Below, piece after piece: positions 1-8,109 of a stretch of 64,000 nt of DNA. The DNA is taken from assembly GCA_029582265.1 (NCBI GenBank), contig CM055819.1:35285288-35349287 (forward strand), in the 5' to 3' direction. A program made the translations under genes and the position numbers. This DNA comes from Zoroaster sp. YZ-2022. Lineage: Eukaryota > Echinodermata > Asteroidea > Forcipulatida > Zoroasteridae. The first letter of the stretch is position 1, and each line of letters opens with the position of its first letter. Below the pieces are notes generated by a model. It was not told where the DNA came from, made no database searches, and was given only the letters and a program-made list of their open reading frames with translations.

Positions 1-89
1 GATAGATGAAGCTTTTGAAATTTCACCTTCACTACCACTAGACGAAACATATTTGCTCACGTAACCAGGTCCATAAACACTCGCCATAT

Positions 90-775
90 TTATATAATTT
101 CTAGATTTAAAATAATAGGAAAACCGTGATTATGTATATCTCTGCCTTTTGAATCTTTAATTTGAAAGCTAAAGGTGTTAAAAGTATCAAGTTTTAATGT
201 TTTAAATGTTTTAAATGTTTTAAATGATGGATTTTTATATTCCATATACATACTGTTTCCAAACAATGTGTTTTGCAAGGGAAAAGTGTTTAAACGAGTA
301 CAAGGTTTACCGTTGTAATAATTATCGGTTGTAGAAATTTGGTCACAATCAATATATAAAATTTTAAAAGGATATACATCGATTCTTTTACTATATTCTC
401 CTACAGTTAGAAATTCGTTGTGTAACCCGAGTAAATTAGCTAATCCAGATGTAAATTTAACAGATTTATTTTCTTGAGTTAAACTTAACAAGAAAACGCT
501 TGTTGTTTCATCGATAACCAACGTGATCCAAGGTGTGTCTTTTACTACAATATCTATAATTTCATTAATGTTGTAAAGCCCCGGTTCGACAAACTTGACG
601 TCATGTGGCTCACCCGTTGTACGATAAATTATTTTTTCTTTCTACGTATGTTGTAATATCCTATCCAAATGTTTGCGCTATGTAATGCTATCGTGAGATT
701 ACCCTTACGATTATCGATAACGTAGTCTAATTGAACTTGTCCGCCATTTTTTTCAATTTCAAAGGTATGATACAT
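90..775 (-). pseudogene. Penton-like minor capsid protein, inverted second copy, frameshifted
   Basis: Same gene as 9509-10183, in the left inverted arm. Start ATG is at 775-773. A 1-nt deletion near 640 breaks the frame, so only the last ~140 codons remain open from about 521. An in-frame 18-bp expansion adds two extra F-K-T triplets near the C-terminal third (around position 200), a replication-slippage type change. The 6-bp loss near 755 removes one of two I-E repeats. Function in an intact element: probably a vertex (penton) protein; here it is a broken duplicate. Confidence 0.8.
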
Positions 776-810
776 TTTATTATATTAAAGTTATAAAATT
801 TATATAATAA

Positions 811-978
811 ATGACGTTGCCATTAGCATTCAAGTGTAATTTTACATATCCATACAAACAATCTGGAAATTTTAACGCGCCTTTAAATTTTAACGCCAGC
901 GATTTAACGAGTTTAAAAATTTACGCCAACGAAACAGAGTCATTTAGCATAACATTCGTTAATGTATTTCCAAAATAT
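811..978 (+). pseudogene. 5' stump of the large capsid-associated gene (copy of 9306-9473)
   Basis: The first 56 codons (MTLPLAF...VFPKY) match the N-terminus encoded at 9473 downward. The reading frame then enters the 16-bp tandem repeat at 979, so the rest of the apparent ORF (to 1146) is junction sequence and out-of-frame polymerase DNA, not protein. A pure by-product of the inverted duplication. Confidence 0.85.
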
Positions 979-1049
979 GCACGACGGTCGCACTGCACGA
1001 CGGTCGCACTGCACGACGGTCGCACTGCACGACGGTCGCACTGCACGAC
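979..1049. repeat. 16-bp tandem repeat at rearrangement junction
   Basis: Four perfect copies of GCACGACGGTCGCACT plus a 7-nt partial copy, lying exactly between the end of the inverted arm and the start of the polymerase fragment. The unit is GC-rich in an AT-rich element. It looks like junction filler made by repair or slippage. Confidence 0.95.
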
Positions 1050-1798
1050 AAATTGTTTACAAATTAATGTTAAATTCTACGTATGGAAAGTTTATACAAA
1101 AACCTCGATTCGAATATACAGATTTTATAGAAAATGCAAAATTTAACGACTATCTTACGACACATTCAGGATCGATAGTAGAATTTAATCGTGTAGGTAA
1201 AAAATTATGGAGAGTTTTAAAAAGTAAAGGTATTGTTGATTCAACAACTTATCCATACATCGGAGCAAAAATTCTAAGCATGAGTAAACGTATAATGAAT
1301 AGATGAAGAGACAAAAAAATGCGTTGAAGATTTTGTTTACTATACGGATACAGATAGTATGTTTATATCGAAAGAAGGAGAAGATATTATAACAAAAAAT
1401 TAAACCTAAACTTTTAACTGAAAGTGGTTTAGGTCGTTTTCACGTTGACTTTGATAAACCAGACAACAAAGAAATTAAAGCTGCTGAATACGCTACTGAG
1501 TCTATATTTCACAGTAAAAAAATAATTATATTGTTGTCTTTTAGATAATAATACGTATCAATATAGAATGAAAGGCGTTCCTAAGAAAATTGTAAAATAT
1601 TACGCCGATAAAGATTTTGAAGGAAATGTTTTAGATCTTTATAAACATTTATAAGAGAATCCGAAAGAATTTGACTCGTGCGAAGCTGATCGATTACAGT
1701 TAAAATTTGATAAAGGAATGAAAATAAGTAGTTTAACAACGTGCGTTAAAGTTATTTCTCCTAGTGGATATGATGAAAAAGTTGGATGTTATTTATAA
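1049..1798 (+). pseudogene. polB: Protein-primed DNA polymerase B, C-terminal fragment
   Basis: Polinton replication enzyme (family B, protein-primed). Visible motifs are KLMLNSTYGK near 1065-1094 (the Kx3NSxYG motif B, nucleotide binding) and YTDTDS near 1338-1355 (motif C with catalytic aspartates). After these come a palm/thumb-like stretch and a stop at 1796-1798. Everything upstream, including exonuclease and motif A, is missing, cut at the tandem repeat. At least three breaks follow: a frame change near 1300, a stop or shift near 1402, and further stops near 1540 and 1652. The 3' end overlaps the convergent integrase by 6 bp, as expected for compact viral genomes. The fragment cannot be functional. 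Confidence 0.88.
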
Positions 1799-2821
1799 TA
1801 ATTTTTTAGGTGGATTTTCCGTATCTCGAGGAATAATTTGTAATTCTTCTCTTACAAAACTACGACCAACTCCGTCTAAATAATATAAGAAAGGTTGATT
1901 TACAGCTTTTATAATTTCTCGAATGTTGAATATTGTTATACTCCATATAGGATCGGTTGCGCGTCGTCTCGTATCTTTTTCAGCTCCACCGGGTGTGTAT
2001 AAATAACGAACTAATGAGTTTAATGGGATTCTTTTTTCAGCGTTCTTTTTAACACTTATTACTGGTGAGGCGGGATTTTGCTCAACAACCGGTAATTTAA
2101 TCGCGTCTTTAGGTTTTAAATTTATAAGTCGCGTCGTTGTAGTATTTAATGCTTTTACAACCGCCGGTAATCTTTTTACCCATACTCTCGACCTTTTTTC
2201 GGTCGCTATTTCTTGCGCGTATTGATGAGAAAATAATCTTTCGGCTAACGTCTTATTAAATCGCTCTACTATACCTTGCGATCTATGATGACCGGCTTCG
2301 CTTCTTTGGACTAATACATTATGTTTTCTCATTAATGTATTGACGCTAGCCATAAATTCTTTTCCAGGATCGACTTTGAGAATTGTTGGCCAAGTAAGCA
2401 AACTACGTTTATAAATTTTTTCAAATGCATTATTGACTTAAATAGCAGTTTTATTCGTTAATGGTTCTGCTTCTTTATACCTACTCGCTTCATCTACTAC
2501 GGTTAACGCGTACTTGTACGTAATTCTACTTGTTCTTTTACTTTTACCGCTACCGATCGTATCGTGCGGAAGAAACAATAAATCCGCTTGATGAACCTCA
2601 TTTGGTTTTTCAAACGTGCTATTTGAACTAGTTGGTCTAGGAATATATTTAGGATAAGGTAAATAAATTTGCCATAGCGCTTGCTTTTTTATCCATCGTT
2701 GAACTAATTTTTTTTTTACTTTAGTTTCTTGAGCTAATTTATTAATTGCGTCTAAACCTTTATAATATCCTTTCGGACTATAATAAGCGTTTTGTAGCTT
2801 TTTTATGATACTTTTATCCAT
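1793..2821 (-). pseudogene. int: Polinton rve-family integrase, one nonsense codon
   Basis: Retrovirus-type (RNase H fold) integrase that inserts Polinton DNA. The N-terminal half has a basic, helix-rich region (residues 1-50), then NEVHQADLLFLP with the first catalytic Asp near residue 80 and VVDEASRY. The second half has VDPGKEF (second Asp) and RSQGIVERFNKTLAERL (catalytic Glu), followed by a C-terminal domain that ends like the chromo/SH3-type tail of this family. The two halves are in the same frame, separated by a single TAA at 2438-2440. All three catalytic acids are present, so inactivation looks recent. Tail-to-tail with polymerase, upstream of the capsid block. Confidence 0.9.
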
Positions 2822-2843
2822 TTAACATTTATAAATATAATTT

Positions 2844-3086
2844 TTATTCAGTAGGATTTTTAGGCATAAGAGAAGATGGTAAAATACCTTGTTTAATTAA
2901 CCACATTTGTGTCATTGAAGATAATCCAAGCGTTACGGTTAATTTTAGCGAATCTTTTATATCTAATTTATTTAAATTAGCTGGTTCTACGCTTAATGTT
3001 TTTTTACCTAACATACTGTATAAAACAGTAAAAAGTGTTAAAACAGCGCTGTGATAAGCTGAATCGGCGATTGTTTTTGTATCCAT
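2844..3086 (-). CDS. Small Polinton membrane protein (80 aa)
   Basis: Function unknown. It has a hydrophobic segment near residues 10-27 (AVLTLFTVLYSML) and a second weaker one near 52-68, so it is probably a two-pass or hairpin membrane protein. The second Polinton in the window keeps a homologue in the same place (17835-18021), which supports a real gene. The start is preceded directly by TATAAA (TATAAAATG), the arrangement used by most genes of the element. It follows the 157-aa gene by 42 bp and precedes integrase by 22 bp. Confidence 0.72.
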   Translation of the reverse strand: MDTKTIADSAYHSAVLTLFTVLYSMLGKKTLSVEPANLNKLDIKDSLKLTVTLGLSSMTQMWLIKQGILPSSLMPKNPTE

Positions 3087-3128
3087 TTTATACTCGTTAA
3101 ATATAAAAAAAATTATTTAAAAAAAACT

Positions 3129-3602
3129 TTATTCCATTTCAAAAACTGCGAGTTCTTTTGACGGTGGTGGTAAGGTTGGTGTGGGTCGCGTCTCTACTGA
3201 TAAAGGAGCGTTAGCGTTTTTTATTAGATCGATTGATGTTGGTTCTGCTTTGCAGGCGTTAGCGTTTTTACTAAACAAAAAATATACGAAACCTCCAACG
3301 ACTAAACCAATACTGATATAGTAATAGTAGCTCGTTCCATTGCTTGTTTCCCGAGTTGGCGTAACATGTCGCGTTTTAGCTGCACCTGCTTTGCTCGCTA
3401 CACCTTTTACAAGTGCCAGTTTTTTTTCTTTATTAAGTTTAGCAAGTTTTTTTCCCGCCGCGACTCCGTTTGGGTTTTTTTCTTTTTTAGTCGGTGTTTT
3501 CGTTACGCTCGCTATCGGTAATACATTGTTTACCGCAGGAGCTATCGGTAATGCGCTCGATGTACTCTCTTGGTTGTTTGTTTGTGGTTGTGCATTCTCC
3601 AT
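3129..3602 (-). CDS. Polinton single-pass membrane protein with basic region (157 aa)
   Basis: Function unknown. Low-complexity Ser/Ala/Pro N-terminus (1-40), a Lys-rich segment (about 41-70, NPNGVAAGKKLAKLNKEKK), one clear transmembrane helix (YISIGLVVGGFVYFLF, about 95-110) and a Pro-rich tail. It overlaps the 3' end of the 220-aa gene by 116 bp in another frame. A homologue lies at 18057-18437 in the other copy, also ending in E-M-E, so the arrangement is conserved. A basic segment plus an anchor suggests DNA or capsid contact at a membrane; this is inference. Confidence 0.72.
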   Translation of the reverse strand: MENAQPQTNNQESTSSALPIAPAVNNVLPIASVTKTPTKKEKNPNGVAAGKKLAKLNKEKKLALVKGVASKAGAAKTRHVTPTRETSNGTSYYYYISIGLVVGGFVYFLFSKNANACKAEPTSIDLIKNANAPLSVETRPTPTLPPPSKELAVFEME

Positions 3603-4149
3603 CGCTTTTATTATCTAAACAAGATTCTTCTTTTCTTTTTAAATGATTTGCTGTAATTAAAGTCATAGAGAGAGGTGCTATCATAGCGCCGTACTTGTAG
3701 TATATTTCACACGCTACTGTACTAAGCATACTCGAAATAAAAGGATCTTTTTCTAAATCTGAAATTAATTTACCTTCATTATCAATTTCAAATTGATAAC
3801 CGTATAAATTAAAACGATCTAAGCTTAATCCTAATACTTTAGCGTATAGCATTAAAATAGTGCTACCTAAAGACTGAGTTATAATACTACCTAATTTAGT
3901 TTCGTATTGTGTGTGTAACGCGTTACGCTCTTCCGTAGACAAAGCTTCAATATCGCTAACACTATACTCTTTACCAAAAAACTTTTTTGAATCTCCTCCT
4001 ACTACAGCTTTTAAGAGTTGTTCATCTCGTTGTTTTTGTTTTAACAATAACGCATCACTCGTGTCTGGAGACGTCAATGTCGTCAACAGCGAAGGTGGTG
4101 GATTTAACATTTGTGGATTTTCATTCAAAATTTTTGAAACTTCTTCCAT
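3487..4149 (-). CDS. Polinton hydrophobic-core protein, unknown (220 aa)
   Basis: Not assigned to a named family. Disordered Pro/Thr-rich N-terminus (1-45), a helical middle with FFGKEYSVSDIEALSTEER (57-75), then a long region with hydrophobic helices (TQSLGSTILMLYAKVLGL, 92-109, and MIAPLSMTLITANHL, 155-169) ending in KRKEES. Residues after about 180 lie in the overlap with the 157-aa gene and are low complexity, so the true end may be earlier in function. Start is TTTATAAATG, the element's usual TATA-ATG context. A homologue exists at 18470-18968. Confidence 0.72.
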   Translation of the reverse strand: MEEVSKILNENPQMLNPPPSLLTTLTSPDTSDALLLKQKQRDEQLLKAVVGGDSKKFFGKEYSVSDIEALSTEERNALHTQYETKLGSIITQSLGSTILMLYAKVLGLSLDRFNLYGYQFEIDNEGKLISDLEKDPFISSMLSTVACEIYYKYGAMIAPLSMTLITANHLKRKEESCLDNKSDGECTTTNKQPREYIERITDSSCGKQCITDSERNENTD

Positions 4150-4180
4150 TTATAAAAGTATCTATATAAAAAATCGGTAA

Positions 4181-4266
4181 AATTAACAAGTAACCTGCAA
4201 GTAACCTATAGGTAATTAACAAGTAACCTACAAGTAACCTACAGGTAATTAACAAGTAACCTACTA
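4181..4266. repeat. Iteron cluster after the packaging ATPase (copy 1)
   Basis: Five copies of AAGTAACCT in 86 bp, arranged in a ~36-bp higher-order repeat separated by AATTAAC. It begins at the ATPase stop codon and ends just before the TATA-like start of the 220-aa gene. The second Polinton has a related but rearranged cluster at the same site (19154-19254). Possible roles are a packaging signal, a replication/partition iteron or a regulatory block. None is shown by sequence alone. Confidence 0.85.
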
Positions 4267-4881
4267 GTTACGTATTTCATATTCAGTAGGTTGATCCGTT
4301 TTTAAAATCAATTTTAAATGTTTAACTCGTTTTAATTTTTCATGAATTTTTATTCTTGCTTCTTTCGTCGGTATGACATCATTTTCTCTTAAACAATCTT
4401 CGAACGAATCTCTATCTTTACAATAAAATAAACATACCCATTTGAGTTGCTCTCTAAAATCTTTTAATACGCTATTATATTTTTGTGAAATGACCCAGCA
4501 ACTGTGTTTAATATGTCTGCCGCTAAAAGCTAAGCGCACTAACTCGTTTTGAGGATCTTTTGAAAAAAATTTATATCGTAATTCTTTATTCGCGCTACAA
4601 TCATCGATAATAAACAACGTTTCGTCTCCTTTAAATGTATCGCTATAAATTTGTATCGCTTCGTTTAACCCAACCTCATTTAAATCATTAAAGTATACAT
4701 TATCATCGTTATAAAACCAGTTTCTTTTTTTATAAGTATCATTGTCACTGACAGGACATAATATAACTATATTTTCAAAATGTTTAAAATATTCTTGTTC
4801 TAATAAATTTAAAATAAATTCAGTTTTCCCACATCCGGTTTGACCACAAATTAATGCAACGTGTGGATATTTTGGTAACAT
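4264..4881 (-). CDS. FtsK/HerA-type genome-packaging ATPase (205 aa)
   Basis: Motor that pumps viral DNA into the preformed capsid, encoded by Polintons and related double jelly-roll viruses. Walker A is GQTGCGKTEF at residues 13-22. Walker B is LFIIDDCSA near 89-97. A downstream sensor-like segment SCWVISQKYNS follows near 127-137. Length fits the small packaging ATPases of this group. The gene is intact and lies directly downstream of the major capsid gene (25 bp gap), the standard pairing. Its stop codon sits at the edge of the iteron cluster. Identity with the copy at 19248-19869 is high in and around the Walker motifs. Confidence 0.93.
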   Translation of the reverse strand: MLPKYPHVALICGQTGCGKTEFILNLLEQEYFKHFENIVILCPVSDNDTYKKRNWFYNDDNVYFNDLNEVGLNEAIQIYSDTFKGDETLFIIDDCSANKELRYKFFSKDPQNELVRLAFSGRHIKHSCWVISQKYNSVLKDFREQLKWVCLFYCKDRDSFEDCLRENDVIPTKEARIKIHEKLKRVKHLKLILKTDQPTEYEIRN

Positions 4882-4906
4882 TTGTTTTTAATAATAGACG
4901 CTAATT

Positions 4907-6181
4907 TTAAAAATCAACAGTTTCAAAACGTCCATTTTTAATAACGAGTTGCGTATCCATAATAAAAGTATACATAGACAATTCACCCGCAGTTTCTGCT
5001 TCTTTTTCCATTTGAATAGTAATTCCTTCGGATAAGTTTTGTACTCGTCTTCCACTTCCGTGTATTTTATTGTCGGTACTCGTTCTCATATCTAAAAATA
5101 AACCGTATCGGTTTAATAAATAATCAGCTTGCTTAACGTTAGATAAATTTAAAGCTTTAACAACTTGTATAGCGTGTTGTTTATTAGAATCACCGAAATA
5201 TTTTGAAATCTCTTCCCAATGTTGATACCTTTTCATTCCATGCGCATAGAGTTGATTAGGAACACCTTCGATCGTAATTGAAACTTTATCGATTTTTGGA
5301 TTATAAAATTTATTTGATTCTTGTGTATTGGGTTCTTTGAATAAAAACAATATTCCTTTCATACTTTTTGCGGGGGTATTTAAATTTATGTTCCACGTCG
5401 TATCGCGTTTGTTTAATGTCTTTACGCTCTGTCTTAGTACGCGATCAAACAATATACTCATTCTATTACTATATTGATTTTTAATCATTCGTGCGAGTTC
5501 AGGCATATGGACGACTTCATATTCTAAAGAAATTCCACTTATGTTATATTTAGCAGTATCATCACTACTTTTAATCACGCTAGAAAAACTATTAAACTTA
5601 AGTTCGTAAGTTAATCGATCACCGATCCCTGATTGATAGTAGGGTTGATGATCAGTTAACAATTCAAAATCGAGTCGAATGGAATATCTATTTTTATAAG
5701 TATCCGCGATAGCTTTATCTTTTCCTCCGTTACCCGCAGGAACCTTATCGCTAGCGTCTATTCTTAATTTAGTTACGTTTGGATTTTCGATTCCTTGATA
5801 CACTAAATTATTGCGTTGATCTTTAGTTAACCATTCATCTTTATAACAATTGTATACATCCGCATCGTCTAATGAAACTATTGTATTTCCTTCCATTTTA
5901 ATATCTATATTTTTTACGATCGCTCTACCTATATTTTGTACTAACGTTCTGTTTTCATCGCTTGAAGAAACAAGATCAATATTGAAAGCTAATCGAACCG
6001 TATTCGGAACGATAACGTCGTTTAATCCTAAATTTGGAAAATTAACCGTTAATAATTGATTTTCAGTAATCGTACTTGGATTATGTGTAATAACAACTTT
6101 TTGACGTGATCCTTTTGCACCTCTCGGTTCTCTTATTCTTCTGTATGGATCTAGCACATCTCCGTATGAATTATTTGCCAT
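4907..6181 (-). CDS. Double jelly-roll major capsid protein (424 aa)
   Basis: Hexon-like capsid subunit of the Polinton virion. The sequence has the expected pattern of beta-rich blocks: TENQLLTVNFPNLGLNDVIVP (about 38-58), NIGRAIVKNIDIKMEGN (84-100), DDADVYNCYKDEWLT, a long central beta region, the NTPAKSMKGILFLFKE strand pair, FYNPKIDKVSITIEGVPNQLY, and a C-terminal HGSGRRVQNLSEGITIQ segment. It ends with MDTQLVIKNGRFETVDF. The ORF is full length and uninterrupted. The pairing with the packaging ATPase immediately downstream supports the call. TATAAAACTATG precedes the start. The diverged copy at 19859-21162 is broken. Confidence 0.88.
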   Translation of the reverse strand: MANNSYGDVLDPYRRIREPRGAKGSRQKVVITHNPSTITENQLLTVNFPNLGLNDVIVPNTVRLAFNIDLVSSSDENRTLVQNIGRAIVKNIDIKMEGNTIVSLDDADVYNCYKDEWLTKDQRNNLVYQGIENPNVTKLRIDASDKVPAGNGGKDKAIADTYKNRYSIRLDFELLTDHQPYYQSGIGDRLTYELKFNSFSSVIKSSDDTAKYNISGISLEYEVVHMPELARMIKNQYSNRMSILFDRVLRQSVKTLNKRDTTWNINLNTPAKSMKGILFLFKEPNTQESNKFYNPKIDKVSITIEGVPNQLYAHGMKRYQHWEEISKYFGDSNKQHAIQVVKALNLSNVKQADYLLNRYGLFLDMRTSTDNKIHGSGRRVQNLSEGITIQMEKEAETAGELSMYTFIMDTQLVIKNGRFETVDF

Positions 6182-6241
6182 AGTTTTATAGTTAACTATA
6201 AAATATTTTTATAAAAATTTTATAAAAAAAGTAATTATAAA
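6182..6241. promoter_or_regulatory. Divergent AT-rich promoter between capsid and 143-aa gene
   Basis: A 60-bp, almost pure A/T interval between head-to-head genes. TATAAAA lies immediately before both starts: TATAAAACTATG leftward and TTATAAAATG rightward. Spacing of 0-3 nt between TATAAA and ATG recurs at many genes of both elements. Confidence 0.6.
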
Positions 6242-6673
6242 ATGGTATCTATAGCGATGATGATTGGAGGAGCGGTAGTTAACGCGTTAGCATTTACCGG
6301 TAGTAATTTTTTATTTTCTGGAGGTGGACGTGAAAAACAAAAAAGACACGATTTAGCGATGGAACAACTTTCAAAAGCTAGAGATGAATTTAGTAAAAAG
6401 CGTTTAAAATATCTAGATTATTTAAACGAAAAAATACAAAAAGAATCGAGCGCTGTAAGAACGTTTAACGATATAAACGAAGCGATGAATGAATATTATA
6501 ACGTAACTGGTGAACTAATAAATTTACCGCAAGATTTATACGACGAACCTCAACTAGAAGATTTTTACGTTCCTAGCGAAGATCAAAAAACGCGAGAAAT
6601 TGTATTTATTGTATTAGGCATGAGTATAGTAGGTTACGCGAGTTATAAATTATTAAAAAAAGATAAAAAGTAA
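6242..6673 (+). CDS. Polinton membrane protein with two hydrophobic ends (143 aa)
   Basis: Function unknown but a recurrent Polinton gene. N-terminal hydrophobic segment (SIAMMIGGAVVNALAF, 3-18), a charged helical/coiled middle (30-90, EKQKRHDLAMEQLSKARDEF), then DLYDEPQLEDFYVPSE and a C-terminal transmembrane helix (IVFIVLGMSIVGYASYKLL, about 119-137) with a Lys tail. Likely a virion or internal-membrane protein (inference). The next gene starts 7 bp after its stop. In copy 2 the homologue (21227) is frameshifted and fused in frame to the following gene. Confidence 0.8.
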   Translation: MVSIAMMIGGAVVNALAFTGSNFLFSGGGREKQKRHDLAMEQLSKARDEFSKKRLKYLDYLNEKIQKESSAVRTFNDINEAMNEYYNVTGELINLPQDLYDEPQLEDFYVPSEDQKTREIVFIVLGMSIVGYASYKLLKKDKK

Positions 6674-6680
6674 TTGTAAA

Positions 6681-7154
6681 ATGGCGCGAGGAGGAAACCC
6701 ATATATCGAAATGGACCCGTTATTACATAATCTTGATGAAGATGAAAATGAATTAAGTGATGAAACTTATAATACGTCTTATAGTAATGAACTAGAAAAA
6801 CAACAAAGTTTAGACGCATTAGAAAGATTGTCCGATGCTGTTATAAAAATAAGATCTTCGGATAGTGTACGAGTTGATGAGTTTTATAGTATAGTAAAAG
6901 AACAAGGCTGGAAATTAAACAAAATACCAGATTGGGAAAATTTTCAAGTAACAAAAGAGGGTATATTTTACAACGATGGTGAAAGAAAAAAAGTCCGGTT
7001 GACGTATCAAAAACAAAATAAAACTTTTCTTTCGTTAGGTTCAATAGCCAATGAAGCGAGCAAAGCCGGTTATAGTCGGGTTAAATTCATGAGAGAACAA
7101 TTAGGTATAAAAGACTGGAGTAGTGAAAAAAAGATAAAATACAAGAAAATGTAG
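6681..7154 (+). CDS. Polinton protein of unknown function (157 aa)
   Basis: Acidic, disordered first 60 residues (MDPLLHNLDEDENELSDE), then a compact domain (about 65-145) with a W-x(7)-DWENF motif, a basic strand KKVRLTYQ, and FLSLGSIANEASKAGYSR. No enzyme motif is recognised. The frame closes at 7154, but 7155-7287 still looks coding in shifted frames (acidic EEEEQF and a Pro-rich run just before the next start). So the native C-terminus or the next gene's N-terminus has probably been disturbed by indels there. Start context is TTGTAAAATG. Confidence 0.65.
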   Translation: MARGGNPYIEMDPLLHNLDEDENELSDETYNTSYSNELEKQQSLDALERLSDAVIKIRSSDSVRVDEFYSIVKEQGWKLNKIPDWENFQVTKEGIFYNDGERKKVRLTYQKQNKTFLSLGSIANEASKAGYSRVKFMREQLGIKDWSSEKKIKYKKM

Positions 7155-7287
7155 ATGAAACTTTAACAAATATAAAAAGTCCATCAGTTAGGAAAAAACA
7201 AGTCGAAAGTTACCAACACCGCCACCATCATCACCTTTACTTCAAGAAGAAGAAGAACAGTTTCATGACGCTAATGGTTATTTTGAA

Positions 7288-8109
7288 ATGAGTGATCTAA
7301 AAGAAAGAAAAAAATTAAACGCGATTGAAAAATTTATCGATTTTTACGAGCGAGAAGCTGAAACTCAAGATGAAAGAAATATACTCCGCGAATTGAATGG
7401 TTATGTTAATCTTATGAAAACGGCGCAAGGACATAAATTAAAATTTGTAGCTGAATTGTACGCACGAAACAAAGAATTAACAACAATTAGAGAACGAATC
7501 GCTAACAATGATGTCGGAGATGAAAATGCAACGGATCAACTTGTTCAACGAGAACAAGAATTATTAGACGAAATTGATACGATTAAAAAAGAAATTGCCA
7601 AGTTTGATTACGAAAATAGTAATCAACTCGTTAGAATTAAAGAAACGTTATATATAATAAAAAATATAGATGAGACGTTGGGAGATAAAATTAAAACTTT
7701 ATTTAGAGAACAAGGTATAACGATCATTAGTATATTAACGGCTTTTACTATGACTATCGCTTTTATCATCGAATCGATCGTTAGTACTGTAAATTCAGTT
7801 TTACCAAAGCCTATTCCACCCAAACCTATACCACCAACTCCTATACCTCCAAAACCAACGCCACCAACACCAAAACCTAGCGGTGGTGTAAAAGAGTGGA
7901 TACAAAAAACATTAAAAAATCTTGCTAATGTATTATCTAAACTAGGAGCGAAAGCTTTAGCCGCTTTACCGGCTATTATAGGATCAGTAATAAATTGGTT
8001 ATTTAAAACAGCTTCTAACGTAATTACGTATGCGGCGGAACATTTATGGTTAGCGCTAACTGGAGTTGGTATTTTAATTTTAACATATATGCAAAAAACG
8101 CTAAAATAA
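7288..8109 (+). CDS. Coiled-coil, Pro-rich linker and hydrophobic C-terminal protein (273 aa)
   Basis: Residues 1-125 are charged and helical, with coiled-coil character (REQELLDEIDTIKKEIAKFDYEN). A transmembrane helix follows (about 146-165, ISILTAFTMTIAFIIESIV). Residues about 173-195 are a K-P-I/T-P-P repeat. A hydrophobic, amphipathic end then runs VLSKLGAKALAALPAIIGSVINWLF (about 213-237) with a final hydrophobic helix (AEHLWLALTGVGILILTYM). A possible membrane-active virion protein (inference from composition). It may begin upstream of the ATG used here, since coding-like sequence precedes it. Its 3' end overlaps the convergent gene by 9 bp. Confidence 0.72.
   Translation: MSDLKERKKLNAIEKFIDFYEREAETQDERNILRELNGYVNLMKTAQGHKLKFVAELYARNKELTTIRERIANNDVGDENATDQLVQREQELLDEIDTIKKEIAKFDYENSNQLVRIKETLYIIKNIDETLGDKIKTLFREQGITIISILTAFTMTIAFIIESIVSTVNSVLPKPIPPKPIPPTPIPPKPTPPTPKPSGGVKEWIQKTLKNLANVLSKLGAKALAALPAIIGSVINWLFKTASNVITYAAEHLWLALTGVGILILTYMQKTLK

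Larger units (their letters stand above)
1..978. repeat. Left arm of a ~1-kb inverted duplication (Polinton copy 1)
   Basis: Reads as the reverse complement of 9306-10272 with only a few substitutions plus three small indels: +18 bp near 200, -1 bp near 640 and -6 bp near 755. It carries the penton-like gene, the divergent promoter and the first 56 codons of the neighbouring minus-strand gene. It ends abruptly at ~978, where a 16-bp tandem repeat begins. The arm runs off the left edge of the window, so its full length is unknown. Near identity implies a recent event or ongoing conversion. Confidence 0.93.

Noticed and set aside
1..978. Inverted arms as ordinary Polinton terminal inverted repeats
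   Set aside because: The arms contain internal virion genes and one copy lies well inside the gene set, so they reflect rearrangement. The true termini were not found.
979..1049. Short regular repeats as a CRISPR-like array
   Set aside because: The 16-bp units are contiguous with no spacers, and the context is eukaryotic.
962..1306. Two long + ORFs across 811-1306 read as novel proteins
   Set aside because: They pass through the 16-bp tandem repeat at 979-1049 and join unrelated gene pieces. Only the capsid-gene stump and the polymerase fragment on either side are real.
3340..4180. Plus-strand hydrophobic ORFs opposite the Polinton membrane genes
   Set aside because: Antisense shadows; only the minus-strand frames are shared with copy 2.
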